Shown piece after piece: positions 42,816-51,867 of a stretch of DNA of 64,000 bases. The notes beneath the pieces were generated by a model. The model saw only the letters and a program-made list of their open reading frames with translations. It did not search any database and had not been told where the DNA came from. The translations under genes and the position numbers were made by a program. The DNA is taken from positions 62,001 to 126,000 of the forward strand of contig NZ_JARKMZ010000028.1 of NCBI RefSeq assembly GCF_029360775.1. The letters are read 5' to 3'. Source of the stretch: Daejeonella sp. H1SJ63 (GTDB lineage: Bacteria; Bacteroidota; Bacteroidia; Sphingobacteriales; Sphingobacteriaceae). How positions within the stretch are numbered: position 1 is the stretch's first letter; every line of letters starts with the position of its first letter.

Positions 42816-43697
42816 TTAACTTTTCCCTACAACATAATCATAAACCATCCTCGAAACTCTCGCCATCGATTTTACCGCTGCCTTATCATCTTCCAATTCC
42901 TTCGATAATAAGACTAAAACATATTTCCTCCCATCAGGAAGCAACACAATGCCGGCATCATGATTTACTCCTGTAATCCATCCGGTTTTATGTGCCACAT
43001 TTACATTCTTAGGTAGTTTTGCCGGGATTTTATCATTGAATTTCTGATCTAGCAGAATATTGATCATGGCCTCTGATGAAGCCTCGTCGACTGCCTTACC
43101 TTCAGCTATTTTGCTGAAGATAATCATTTGGTCATAAGCGGTAGTGGTATTATTCAGTCCTGCACGAAAAGCCTTGCTATCTTCCACACCCCTCAAAACC
43201 TGGATATCATTGGCTCCCATTTCATGCATGGTTTGATTGGTATTTTTAGCCCCCACCAGGTCAATGATCAGATTAGTGGCCAGATTGCTGCTTTGAATAA
43301 TCATTTGATAGAGGAGATCATAGATCTTAACCTTTGATCCTGCTTTACCATAGAGGCCGGTATCACTGTCGTCTTTCGGATTCAGGGAGTAGGGACTGCC
43401 GTCAATAATACTTTTAAAATCATTTCTGACAGTAATTGAATCTTCCATTGAAAATTTCCCGGATGCAGCCTGTTTGTATGCCTCAATCAAAACCGGGGTT
43501 TTCATCGTGCTGGCAGCATGGAAGGTAATTCTTTCATTAATGAGAATTTCTTCTCCATCTGCAAGATCTTTAAAAGCCAGTGCAAAAACTCCCTTGTTTT
43601 TAGCCAGTTCTGCCTGAATCTGTTCTTTCATATCCTTTGGATTTTTATTTCCTGCAGGTATAACAGACAGTAGGATGGTCATGATCATTGTAAACAT
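42816..43697 (-). CDS. Class A beta-lactamase-like serine hydrolase
   Basis: About 293 residues from ATG 43697 (an in-frame GTG at 43730 is less likely); a signal peptide MFTMIMTILLSVIPAG is present. AASTMKTPVLIEA holds the SxxK nucleophile, QSSNLATN replaces the SDN motif and HKTGWITGVNHDAGI is the KTG box. In the omega-loop, the class A motif ExxLN reads RAGLN, so the deacylating Glu is not in its standard place, although a Glu occurs slightly upstream in RGVEDSKA. It may be a weak beta-lactamase, a carboxypeptidase-like enzyme or a peptidase. Not near a LysR regulator. Confidence 0.85.
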   Translation of the reverse strand: MFTMIMTILLSVIPAGNKNPKDMKEQIQAELAKNKGVFALAFKDLADGEEILINERITFHAASTMKTPVLIEAYKQAASGKFSMEDSITVRNDFKSIIDGSPYSLNPKDDSDTGLYGKAGSKVKIYDLLYQMIIQSSNLATNLIIDLVGAKNTNQTMHEMGANDIQVLRGVEDSKAFRAGLNNTTTAYDQMIIFSKIAEGKAVDEASSEAMINILLDQKFNDKIPAKLPKNVNVAHKTGWITGVNHDAGIVLLPDGRKYVLVLLSKELEDDKAAVKSMARVSRMVYDYVVGKS

Positions 43698-43793
43698 TTG
43701 AATACCCCCGAATAATAAGCATGTCTGCACGAATATAGGAATAGTATAATTTGTATTTTTAGCCGGTTTAATTCATTTATTTCTTGAGATCTT

Positions 43794-45278
43794 ATGAAAT
43801 CGAAAAGTTTATTTCTTACTGTTTTGCTTTTTATTGCTGTGCAAATTGCTGCTGCTCAGGACTCTTTGCAGGTTAAAAAAGATGTCGACAGGGTATGGGA
43901 TAGTTATGAACTGTATCATGAAGCAAGTATTAAGAATCGATTTATTAAGCATAATGATGTAGTGCAGTTGATTCAGAAGCATGTAAGCTCAGGCTTGTTT
44001 GCCAGTGAAGAGATTGGCAGATCCATTAAGGGGCGCAGCATTAATCATTTGAGTTATGGCAGGGGCAGGACCAAAGTTCTGCTGTGGTCGCAGATGCATG
44101 GTGATGAATCTACTGCAACGATGGCGCTTTTTGATCTGTTTAATTTTTTGTCGGGGAATGATGAATTTGACTCTTTAAGAAGACTGATCAGAGATAATCT
44201 TGAACTACATTTTGTTCCGATGCTGAATCCTGATGGCGCTCAGGAATGGAAAAGAAGAAATGAACAGGAAATAGATATTAACCGTGATGCCCGTCGCCTG
44301 GTAAGTCCTGAAGGGAGGGCCCTGATGGAAATTGCGAAAAAAATTGAACCCGAAATTGGTTTCAACCTGCATGATCAGAGTACGCTGTATGCAGCCGGTC
44401 CGACAAATAAATCGGCAACCATCTCTTTCCTGCCACCTGCATATAATTATGCAAAAGACATGAACGATGTCAGGAAGAGGGCTACCCGTCTTATTTTGGA
44501 AATGAATGATGCCCTGCAGACCCGTATTCCGGGTAAAGTGGCTAAATATAATGATGATTTTGATCCACGATGCTTCGGAGATACATTTCAGGGAATGGGT
44601 ATTTCTACTATTTTGATTGAGTCGGGCGGCTTTGTGAATGATCCTGAAAAACAATACATCCGTAAGCTTAATTTTTATGCCATTCTGAATGCACTGGAAT
44701 CAATCGCCAGAAAATCATACGAAGGCCAGAATCTGGCCAAATACGATATTATTCCTGAGAACAGCCGGTCTCTTTATGATCTGATCGTCAGAAATGTCAG
44801 TATTCAGAAAGAGGGTTCAGTGTTTAAAACTAATCTGGGTATAAATCTCAATCAGATCAAAGGACCGGGGTATGCGAGTATGTTTTATAATGGACGTATT
44901 GAAGAACTTGGGGATATGGAACTGAATTATGGTCACCATGAGATTGATGCATCGCAGTTTAGTCTCAATCCGGGTAAAGTAAAAATTCTGACTAAAGCAG
45001 AATGGGATAAAATGACGAAGGTGGAAGAGTTTCAGCTGATTAAAGAAGGGTTTTTATTTGTGAAATTTTCGGATAGTGCTTCGCCTGCCGGACCTTTAAA
45101 AGACAGACTGATCAACCTGACTAATCAGGAAAACGGTCCGCTGAAAGCTGCCGGGATCGGACAACCGGCTCAGTTTCTTTTAACCAAAGATGGAAAACCT
45201 GAGATTGCGGTATTGAACGGTTATGTACTTGATCTGAATAAAGAAGTTCAGGAAGTACCGAATGTTTTTGGATATTGA
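43794..45278 (+). CDS. Secreted M14-family zinc carboxypeptidase
   Basis: 494 residues with signal peptide MKSKSLFLTVLLFIAVQIAAAQ. LLWSQMHGDESTATMALFDLF carries the HxxE zinc-binding pair; FVPMLNPDGAQEWKRRNEQEIDINRDARRL is the substrate-binding NxR region, IGFNLHDQ supplies the third zinc His, and ILIESGGF near residue 280 the catalytic Glu. The last 180 residues form an uncharacterised extension. It would trim C-terminal residues from peptides in the periplasm or outside. The beta-lactamase-like gene is divergent, with about 96 bp between. Confidence 0.92.
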   Translation: MKSKSLFLTVLLFIAVQIAAAQDSLQVKKDVDRVWDSYELYHEASIKNRFIKHNDVVQLIQKHVSSGLFASEEIGRSIKGRSINHLSYGRGRTKVLLWSQMHGDESTATMALFDLFNFLSGNDEFDSLRRLIRDNLELHFVPMLNPDGAQEWKRRNEQEIDINRDARRLVSPEGRALMEIAKKIEPEIGFNLHDQSTLYAAGPTNKSATISFLPPAYNYAKDMNDVRKRATRLILEMNDALQTRIPGKVAKYNDDFDPRCFGDTFQGMGISTILIESGGFVNDPEKQYIRKLNFYAILNALESIARKSYEGQNLAKYDIIPENSRSLYDLIVRNVSIQKEGSVFKTNLGINLNQIKGPGYASMFYNGRIEELGDMELNYGHHEIDASQFSLNPGKVKILTKAEWDKMTKVEEFQLIKEGFLFVKFSDSASPAGPLKDRLINLTNQENGPLKAAGIGQPAQFLLTKDGKPEIAVLNGYVLDLNKEVQEVPNVFGY

Positions 45279-45647
45279 TTTTCCAGTCCTAAGCATAATT
45301 GGATCCACTTTAATTTTTTAACCTGAGTTCGACCTATGAACAAAGACAGGTAATATAAAAAAATACGTAATTTGATTTAAGTTGACCTGGATTGTTGCTT
45401 CGAGGCTATCTGTGTCTTTAAAGAAAATAGGCAGCTACTAATTGTATTTGTTTTTTAATAGTATGTCCGGTTCAAATTAGTCTAACAAAAGTAATTACAT
45501 AAGAGCTTCCTATTCAACGGTAATCCGGGTAATTAAAATTTATAATAATACGGTTTTGGCAGGTTTAACTACCAATATTAAATTAGATAAACTATCTATG
45601 AAACCTTAATCATAAGGACATAGCAGTTTCAAAAAGGACATGAGCCT
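45279..45647. other. 369-bp AT-rich gap with no supported gene
   Basis: No open frame with recognisable features, no hairpin terminator and no clear promoter were seen between the M14 peptidase gene and the convergent ORF6N gene. The base composition is more AT-rich than the flanks, especially from 45530 to 45640. Confidence 0.5.
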
Positions 45648-46181
45648 TTAACCTTTACCCACTACAAATCCAATTTCAGGTAAGTGTTTAGGGTCTGTTT
45701 GCTTTCCAATAAGTTCATCCAGATAGTTAAATACTATTTCTAAGTTTTTGTCATGATTGTTAAGTTTTTTTTTGATTTTTTCAATTTCGAGATTCAGGTC
45801 GGAGTGATTATTCAGAATATGCTTGATTCGGGTAAAAATTCTCATGATCCTGATGTTTACCTGAATAGCTCTTTCGCTACGTAATACTCCTGATAACATA
45901 GCCACACCCTGTTCTGTAAATGCATAGGGTAATTTTCTTGTACCGCCCCAACTTGATATTCCATTCTGGAATATCAAGTTTTTAAACTCTTCTTCATAAA
46001 GCTGAAACATGAAATCCTCCGGGAATCTTGTTTTATTTCGGAAAACAGATTTGTTTAAATTCCCTGTCGTTACCTGATATAGCTCAGCCAAATCTTTATC
46101 CAGCATCACTTTGGTATTCCTGATTATATAAATCTTACTAATAACAACTTCATCAGTAATAATTGCGGCATTCGATTCCAT
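45648..46181 (-). CDS. ORF6N-domain (phage antirepressor-like) protein
   Basis: 177 residues. IYIIRNTKVMLDKDLAELYQVTTGNLNKSVFRNKTRFPEDFMFQLYEEE and KLPYAFTEQGVAMLSGVLRSERAIQVNIRIMRIF form an ORF6N (KilA-N-related) domain over residues 10-120; a coiled-coil-like segment (NLEIEKIKKKLNNHDKNLEIVFNYL) follows. ORF6N proteins occur in phages and are also scattered singly on Bacteroidota chromosomes. No other phage gene is present, so it is probably a lone chromosomal or relic gene. It may bind DNA; its role is unknown. Confidence 0.9.
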   Translation of the reverse strand: MESNAAIITDEVVISKIYIIRNTKVMLDKDLAELYQVTTGNLNKSVFRNKTRFPEDFMFQLYEEEFKNLIFQNGISSWGGTRKLPYAFTEQGVAMLSGVLRSERAIQVNIRIMRIFTRIKHILNNHSDLNLEIEKIKKKLNNHDKNLEIVFNYLDELIGKQTDPKHLPEIGFVVGKG

Positions 46182-46375
46182 CGTAAGAATTGATTTTTCA
46201 AATACAATTTAAGATTCACCGGCAATACTATCATGAGTACCTAATTATAGGTATGAATTAATGAGTAAAAGGAGGAGATATTGGAAAACCAAAAGAAATT
46301 TGAGAAAACCACAAGTCGTATTTGTCTTTTAAAGCAAAATATCATCCATTTTTTATTCAATAAACTCCTAAAACC

Positions 46376-47353
46376 TTATTTTGAATAAGCAACCTTATTG
46401 ATCAGGTTCAGTAAGGAGAACTTTCCTGCTGCATCGCCCAAAATCTGCCAGATCATGATTCCTGAAGCATTTTCTTTGGCAAGCAGTGTTTTCTTACGCA
46501 TGGTTGCTTCTCCGTTATAATACATCATCTTCCCATCCGGCATGGTCATCTGATCTGCTTTTTCGGCTCCCGGAAAGGTGTTTACAATCTGTCCGTAGTT
46601 CATGCTTGAAGCAGGGGAAGTTAATTCAGGTCCGAAACCATAACCGTAAAAACCAACACCCAATACAATTTTCTCTTTGGGGATATTTCTTTCCGTTCTG
46701 AAATAATTCAGATCTGCAAGGGCGTGCTCATAAGTTGAATGCGGACCCGGTTTGGAAGGTTTCCATGGGCCCGTATGGTCATAACTCATCAGAGTCATAA
46801 AATCATATTGTGCCAGTGCCCTGTCACTTAACTGATCTTTATAGAAAATAGCTATTGCAGCGGTAACAAGCTTTTTATGAGGTTTAAGAACATTGGTAAG
46901 CCCAAGTACAAAATTCTCATAATTCTCATCGATGTCACTTCCTTCAATATCCACATCAATACCGTCAAAATCATACTTAAGGGTAATCAAAAGCAGATCA
47001 TTGATGAATCTTGCCCTGTTTTCATCTTTTAAGAGTTTATGATAATATTCATGTTTCCCTCCGCCTGCAATAGATGGCAGCACTTTAACATGATGTTTAT
47101 GGGCCGCTTTAATAAAGGGTATGAGCGCGCTAAGATCCTGATTGAAGTTGCCCAGCGTATCAGGGTTCAGAAATGAAAGGTTGATATGCGTCAGCTTATC
47201 AAATGGTACAGTTTTCAGATCGGCAGTCATGGCCGCTTTTAAGGAATAATATCCTATAATCCTGAAGTCTGATTGTTTTTTTCTTTGCCCCTGTACCTGA
47301 AGGCTAAGAACCAGTGCCAGTATAAAAACTACAAGCTTTTTTGTGGTGCCCAT
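46376..47353 (-). CDS. GH18-family glycoside hydrolase (short)
   Basis: 325 residues with signal peptide MGTTKKLVVFILALVLSLQVQG. FRIIGYYSLKAAM, LTHINLSFLNPD, VLPSIAGGG and FDGIDVDIEGSD with the catalytic Glu near residue 137 (DxxDxDxE intact), then FMTLMSYDHTGP and GIMIWQILGDAAG. It resembles the endo-beta-N-acetylglucosaminidase or short chitinase branch. The gene starts immediately after the amidase stop with no spacing, so the two are one transcriptional unit and may both act on peptidoglycan or its fragments. Confidence 0.92.
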   Translation of the reverse strand: MGTTKKLVVFILALVLSLQVQGQRKKQSDFRIIGYYSLKAAMTADLKTVPFDKLTHINLSFLNPDTLGNFNQDLSALIPFIKAAHKHHVKVLPSIAGGGKHEYYHKLLKDENRARFINDLLLITLKYDFDGIDVDIEGSDIDENYENFVLGLTNVLKPHKKLVTAAIAIFYKDQLSDRALAQYDFMTLMSYDHTGPWKPSKPGPHSTYEHALADLNYFRTERNIPKEKIVLGVGFYGYGFGPELTSPASSMNYGQIVNTFPGAEKADQMTMPDGKMMYYNGEATMRKKTLLAKENASGIMIWQILGDAAGKFSLLNLINKVAYSK

Positions 47354-48343
47354 TTATTCAGGATAAAATTCGCTTACTCTGTTTTCTTCTTTAAATGCTT
47401 CATCCTCTCTGCCCAGTTTATGCAGTATCTGTGCCCGGTATTTATGGCATTTTGCTGCTACGTATGAATCAGGGAATGATTTTGCTGACTGTGTAAACAG
47501 ATCATAGGCTTTTTGAAGTTGTTCCTTGTTCTTGCTTTTCATCAGGGCCTTCGCATCGGTATAATCCTGATACCAGCGTTTCGCAACCGGACTCATACGT
47601 TCTGCTTCCTGCAAAGTAGCAAACAGCGGAGGGAAGTCTGAAGCTATTTTAGGGCGGATAACTGGTATGCTTCCTCCCAGGAATTTCTCTATAGCTTTAG
47701 CAAAAGCTACTGCTTCATTATAGTTATGCTCTTTTTGCTTTAATCTGGTTTCTTCTTCCGGATTGGTAAAAAAGGACGCTTCTGCCAGAATTCCCGGGAT
47801 TCCATAAGTTCCCCTTAATACTGAAGAACCAGCACTGCTGAATATGGTATAATCAGAAACTACACTCACTGGTGTTTTTGATTTGTACATGTATTTCCGG
47901 AGATTTTTGCCCAGCATTTTACCCAGTTTTACACCTGCCGAATTGGAAGATGAGAGTCCGTGGTAATAGATGATCGGGAAATTTACTGCCGGGTCTGCAG
48001 TTGCATTATGATGAATGGAAACAAACAAATTGGCCTTATTGTCATTTGCCATTTTAGCGCGATCAGCCAGAGGAAAGGGCACATCGGTACTTCTTGTCAT
48101 CAGTACTTTTGCTCCTTTTGCTTCCAGTAGTTCCTTCAACTGTAATCCTACTCTCAGGTCTATCCATTCTTCACGTTCTCCGCTTGCTGCCTGGCGGTAG
48201 CTGTCGGTTGCAGCACTTCCTCCATGACCCGGATCAACAACGATTACTTTTCCGTCCAGTGGAAGCTTCTTTTGAGCAAATGTTACTGTTGAGAATAACA
48301 GGCAAACTATTGATAATAAGGTAATTGATTTGATTCTATACAT
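47354..48343 (-). CDS. N-acetylmuramoyl-L-alanine amidase (Amidase_3)
   Basis: 329 residues with signal peptide MYRIKSITLLSIVCLLFSTVTFAQ. KVIVVDPGHGGSAATD, EEWIDLRVGLQLKELL, LFVSIHHNAT and GILAEASFFTNPEEE carry the two zinc His, the Glu and the catalytic Glu of AmiA/AmiC-type amidases. The C-terminal 100 residues are helical and TPR-like (ALMKSKNKEQLQKAYDLFTQ). It removes stem peptides from glycan strands in the periplasm. It lies 19 bp after the dacB start on the same strand and abuts the GH18 gene. Confidence 0.94.
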   Translation of the reverse strand: MYRIKSITLLSIVCLLFSTVTFAQKKLPLDGKVIVVDPGHGGSAATDSYRQAASGEREEWIDLRVGLQLKELLEAKGAKVLMTRSTDVPFPLADRAKMANDNKANLFVSIHHNATADPAVNFPIIYYHGLSSSNSAGVKLGKMLGKNLRKYMYKSKTPVSVVSDYTIFSSAGSSVLRGTYGIPGILAEASFFTNPEEETRLKQKEHNYNEAVAFAKAIEKFLGGSIPVIRPKIASDFPPLFATLQEAERMSPVAKRWYQDYTDAKALMKSKNKEQLQKAYDLFTQSAKSFPDSYVAAKCHKYRAQILHKLGREDEAFKEENRVSEFYPE

Positions 48344-48361
48344 GATGTTATTTGATTATTA

Positions 48362-49684
48362 TTAGTAATTGTTGTGGAAATGAGTGATGATCCTGCCCAT
48401 CTCCTTGCGGATATCAGCAGTAGGGATCATGAAATTATTGTTAATGAAAGAGTATATGTATTTTTCCCCTTTCCGTGTTACAAAAAATCCTCCCTGTAAA
48501 TGCACATTGGAAAGAGTGCCTGTCTTGGCCCAGACAAATGGCTGACCATTATCGGTTTCATAAGCATTTTTCAGAGTGCCGCTTACACCTCCCGCAGGCA
48601 GAAGATTGTGTAGTCTTTGTTCAGTCCCAACTTTTTCTTTAATCTTGATCAGGGTGGCAATTACTGAACGCGGACTGAAAAGATTATATCTTGATAATCC
48701 TGAACCATCTCTCCACTGGAATTTATCAGGCAGGTCGTTCAGAAAGTTTCTGGAGCTGTAAGCAATGGCAGAGTCTACACTCAGTTTGCCCGGAAGCAGA
48801 GATGAGCAAATGTAAAGGATATGTTCGGCCAGATAATTATCGCTTGGCAGCATCATTCTTCTGTAAAGCGAATCTGAAGGAACACTGTAAAGTGTCTTTG
48901 CATTTGCCGGCATAGCCATTTTACTGATATTAACAGGTAATTTAAGTGTATCACTCAGCATAGCACTGGTCAGCTCAGCACCGGGTACCAGATACAGTGT
49001 TTGTTTATAATTTGCCGGTACAGGCATTGCCGGATAGCTGAAACTATTGGTTTTATCATCTCTGCGAACAGTGAAATTCCCTGGATGGAAAGCAGTATCA
49101 AGCCTTAAATGATTCATCAGGAAAGCAGGTTTGATTTGCAGTCTGCCATTTTTATCGGTATATGCCTGTGCCGTATTTTCACCTATGGGCATTGAAACCA
49201 TGGCAATGGTATATATTGCAGAACCATTAAAGCCGGCACTGGCATTAGCATGAGAATAGAAAAGTTGTTTGCCTGAGTTTTTTAGAAAATCATAAACTCT
49301 TGTTGATCTCAGGTCAGGATGCAGAAAGGAGGGATCGCCGGTACCCCAAAAAATCAGTGAATCACCCTTGCTGATGTAACGCAGTCCGGGTATAGAATCT
49401 CCCAGCATTCTCAGTGCTGTGTATAATGTGAAAAGCTTTGTGTTTGAAGCCGGAATTAACGGTTTATTGGCATCCAGCTCAAAAATCTTCTTATTGTTGT
49501 CGTTATTGTAAAGTGCAAAACCCGTAACATGATTTTTCAATACTTCAGAGCTTTTGAATACCCTGGCAACTTTTCGTTTCGTTAGTTTCTGAGCCTCAGA
49601 ACTTGAATTGAATATAAACACTAGCGAGAGACATAAAAAGACAGTCTTCAGGATCATTTTTGAAATAGAAAATTGAAAGCTCAT
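48362..49684 (-). CDS. dacB: D-alanyl-D-alanine carboxypeptidase/endopeptidase (PBP4 type)
   Basis: About 440 residues from ATG 49684; an in-frame GTG at 49708 and an ATG at 49657 are alternatives, and all give a signal peptide ending SSSEAQ. Motifs: PASNTKLFTLYTALRML (SxxK), MLPSDNYLAEHILY (SDN), WAKTGTLSNVHLQGGF (KTG), and RDGSGLSRYNLFSPR. This is the S13/PBP4 family, which cleaves D-Ala-D-Ala and D-Ala-mDAP cross-links. It is shorter than E. coli DacB, as usual in Bacteroidota. It is the first gene of the dacB-amidase-GH18 series. Confidence 0.93.
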   Translation of the reverse strand: MSFQFSISKMILKTVFLCLSLVFIFNSSSEAQKLTKRKVARVFKSSEVLKNHVTGFALYNNDNNKKIFELDANKPLIPASNTKLFTLYTALRMLGDSIPGLRYISKGDSLIFWGTGDPSFLHPDLRSTRVYDFLKNSGKQLFYSHANASAGFNGSAIYTIAMVSMPIGENTAQAYTDKNGRLQIKPAFLMNHLRLDTAFHPGNFTVRRDDKTNSFSYPAMPVPANYKQTLYLVPGAELTSAMLSDTLKLPVNISKMAMPANAKTLYSVPSDSLYRRMMLPSDNYLAEHILYICSSLLPGKLSVDSAIAYSSRNFLNDLPDKFQWRDGSGLSRYNLFSPRSVIATLIKIKEKVGTEQRLHNLLPAGGVSGTLKNAYETDNGQPFVWAKTGTLSNVHLQGGFFVTRKGEKYIYSFINNNFMIPTADIRKEMGRIITHFHNNY

Positions 49685-49871
49685 CGGGTTAATTTTATGT
49701 CTTATCACTTTTTAAAGAGATGAGGGGTTTTGAGGCAGATATTATTTTCATGCAAGTTAGCTTTCTGAGGGCATAAATAAAAGTATAATCGCTGTTCTGA
49801 ATGTGCTCTGATTTCATATTCATTTAGCTTGTTAAAGCTGCTAATCCTTATTTTATTGCTTATTATTGTGT

Positions 49872-51002
49872 ATGCACAAGAAAATCTATTTTATGCTATT
49901 TTGTGTTCTTCCGTATTTTGCGGATGCTCAGGATAAGCCGCGACCAAGGGAAATGGGTATTAAAATCGGGGTTTTGCCTTCCGGGAAGCTAAATGCAATT
50001 ACAGATGTTGCCGGAGTTAAGGTTGGGCATAAAACCTTAATCAGCGGAGAGTCTGTCCGCACCGGAGTAACAGCCATTCTGCCGCATGATGGTAATATCT
50101 TTCAATCTAAAGTGCCGGCGGCAATCTTTGCCGGAAATGGTTTTGGGAAGCTTAGCGGCAGTACCCAGATTGATGAATTGGGAAATCTGGAAAGCCCGAT
50201 TATCTTAACCAATACCCTGAATGTGGCAGAAGGAATACAGGGTGTAATTGAGCATACTCTCTCACAAAAAGCTAATGAAGGAGTGCAGTCAGTGAATGTT
50301 GTTGTAGGTGAAACAAATGATGGCAATCTGAATGATATAAGAGGACGTTACGTTAAAAAAGAAGATGTGCTTGATGCTATCCGGTCAGCTTCTGCCGGAC
50401 CGGTTGAAGAAGGTAATGTTGGTGCCGGAACCGGAACTGTTTGTTTTGGGTTTAAAGGAGGGATCGGGACTTCTTCCAGAAAATTGCCTCAGAGCTTAGG
50501 TGGGTATACGGTTGGAGTTCTGGTACAGAGTAATTTCGGCGGGGTATTGCAGATTGATGGTGTTCCGGTAGGAGAGGAATTAGGTAAATTCTCATTCAGT
50601 GATAAACTGCTGAACAATGTGGATGGTTCATGTATGATTGTGGTGGCCACCGATGCTCCATTAGATGCCAGAAATCTGGAACGTTTGGCTAAACGTGCTT
50701 TCCTGGGCCTGGGCAAGTCGGGGGGCATTGCCTCTAATGGGAGTGGTGATTATGTCATTGCATTTTCCACTGCCGAAGAGCTTCGGATTCTTCATCAGCC
50801 GGTAAGGCCGGTTAATCAGGCAGGATATCTGCATAATGATTTTACTTCTCAACTGTTTATGGCGGCTATTGAAGCTACAGAAGAGGCTGTAATTAATTCT
50901 CTGTTTGCTGCCAGAACTATTAGTGGGCATAATGGGCGTAAGATCGAAGCCCTTCCTCTTGATAAGGTAATTCCAATTCTGAAAAAATACAATCGACTAT
51001 AA
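49872..51002 (+). CDS. Secreted P1-family (DmpA-type) aminopeptidase
   Basis: 376 residues from ATG 49872, with signal peptide MHKKIYFMLFCVLPYFADAQ. GVLPSGKLNAITDVAGVKVGHKTL, RTGVTAILPH, AAIFAGNGFGKLSG, NVVVGETNDGNLND and GNVGAGTGTVCFGFKGGIGTSSR are DmpA/BapA-family blocks. SNGSGDYVIAFS contains the Gly-Ser at which these N-terminal-nucleophile enzymes self-cleave. Members cleave beta-amino or D-amino peptides. The aminotransferase gene starts 1 bp after the stop, suggesting joint use on D-amino acids, for example from peptidoglycan. Confidence 0.93.
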   Translation: MHKKIYFMLFCVLPYFADAQDKPRPREMGIKIGVLPSGKLNAITDVAGVKVGHKTLISGESVRTGVTAILPHDGNIFQSKVPAAIFAGNGFGKLSGSTQIDELGNLESPIILTNTLNVAEGIQGVIEHTLSQKANEGVQSVNVVVGETNDGNLNDIRGRYVKKEDVLDAIRSASAGPVEEGNVGAGTGTVCFGFKGGIGTSSRKLPQSLGGYTVGVLVQSNFGGVLQIDGVPVGEELGKFSFSDKLLNNVDGSCMIVVATDAPLDARNLERLAKRAFLGLGKSGGIASNGSGDYVIAFSTAEELRILHQPVRPVNQAGYLHNDFTSQLFMAAIEATEEAVINSLFAARTISGHNGRKIEALPLDKVIPILKKYNRL

Positions 51003-51003
51003 A

Positions 51004-51831
51004 ATGAATAAATTATATGTTTGGGTCAATGACTCTTTGATCCCATCTGAAGAGGCCAGTGTAAATATCTCAGATCTTGCTGTACAAAGAGGCTACGGTA
51101 TCTTTGATTTTTTTGAGACCGTAGAGGGTAAACCTGTCTTTCTGGAGGATCATCTGGACCGGTTCTTTCGTTCTGCGGTGCTGATGCGTCTTGGGGTTAA
51201 ACAGGGCCGGGATGAAATCAGAAACAGGATCATGGAGCTGATTAAAAAGAATAATTTGGGTGATTCAGGTATTAAGATCATACTTACAGGTGGTTTCTCT
51301 CCGGATGGTTTTAGTATTGCTGAGCCTAACCTGATTATTACCCAGCAGGAGTTTCAGATTCCCAGAGCGATGCTGGAGAAAGGCATCAGTATCATCACTC
51401 ATGAATACCAGCGCCAGTTCTCCGATGCTAAAACACTGGATTATCTCCAGGCCATCTGGCTGCAGCCTGTTCTGAAGGAGAAAAAAGCAGATGATGTGCT
51501 GTATCACAGTAATGGCCTGCTTCGGGAATGTCCGCGGGCAAATTTTTTCATCATAACAAAGGATAATAAGGTACTGACTCCGGGATCAGAAATGCTGAAG
51601 GGGATAACCAGAAAGCATGTATTGGAAATATCGGCAGGTATGTATGAAACCGAAGCCAGAGATGTGAGTATGGACGAACTCAGAAATGCCAAAGAAGCAT
51701 TTATTACCAGTACAACAAAAAATATTCTGCCGGTAGTTCAGATTGATGGAAGAACTTTAGGAGATGGGATGCCTGGTGAGGTGACCAGAACACTTGCGAA
51801 AGAATATAACAGGATCATTTACGGATCCTGA
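51004..51831 (+). CDS. Class IV PLP aminotransferase (D-amino-acid / branched-chain type)
   Basis: 275 residues. VNISDLAVQRGYGIFDFFETVEGKPVFLEDHLDRFFRSA is the fold-IV N-terminal block with the conserved Arg, DAKTLDYLQAIWLQ carries the PLP Lys, LLRECPRANFFIITKD the conserved Glu, and TPGSEMLKGITRKHVLEIS the phosphate loop. The family includes D-alanine aminotransferase, IlvE and aminodeoxychorismate lyase. Co-transcription with a DmpA-type peptidase slightly favours D-amino acids. A strong hairpin terminator follows. Confidence 0.88.
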   Translation: MNKLYVWVNDSLIPSEEASVNISDLAVQRGYGIFDFFETVEGKPVFLEDHLDRFFRSAVLMRLGVKQGRDEIRNRIMELIKKNNLGDSGIKIILTGGFSPDGFSIAEPNLIITQQEFQIPRAMLEKGISIITHEYQRQFSDAKTLDYLQAIWLQPVLKEKKADDVLYHSNGLLRECPRANFFIITKDNKVLTPGSEMLKGITRKHVLEISAGMYETEARDVSMDELRNAKEAFITSTTKNILPVVQIDGRTLGDGMPGEVTRTLAKEYNRIIYGS

Positions 51832-51834
51832 AGT

Positions 51835-51865
51835 TAAGAATGCCCCGGTAACCGGGGCATTCTTA
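51835..51865. terminator. Strong hairpin between the aminotransferase and YhcH-like genes
   Basis: A perfect 14-bp stem (51835-51848 with 51852-51865) closes on the triplet TAA. It lies between convergent genes, 4 bp after one stop and 3 bp before the other, and should terminate transcription from both sides although T-runs are short. Confidence 0.85.
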
Positions 51866-51867
51866 AT

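Noticed and set aside
45648-46181. ORF6N gene as evidence of a prophage
   Set aside because: No integrase, capsid, tail or lysis gene surrounds it; ORF6N genes occur singly in Bacteroidota.
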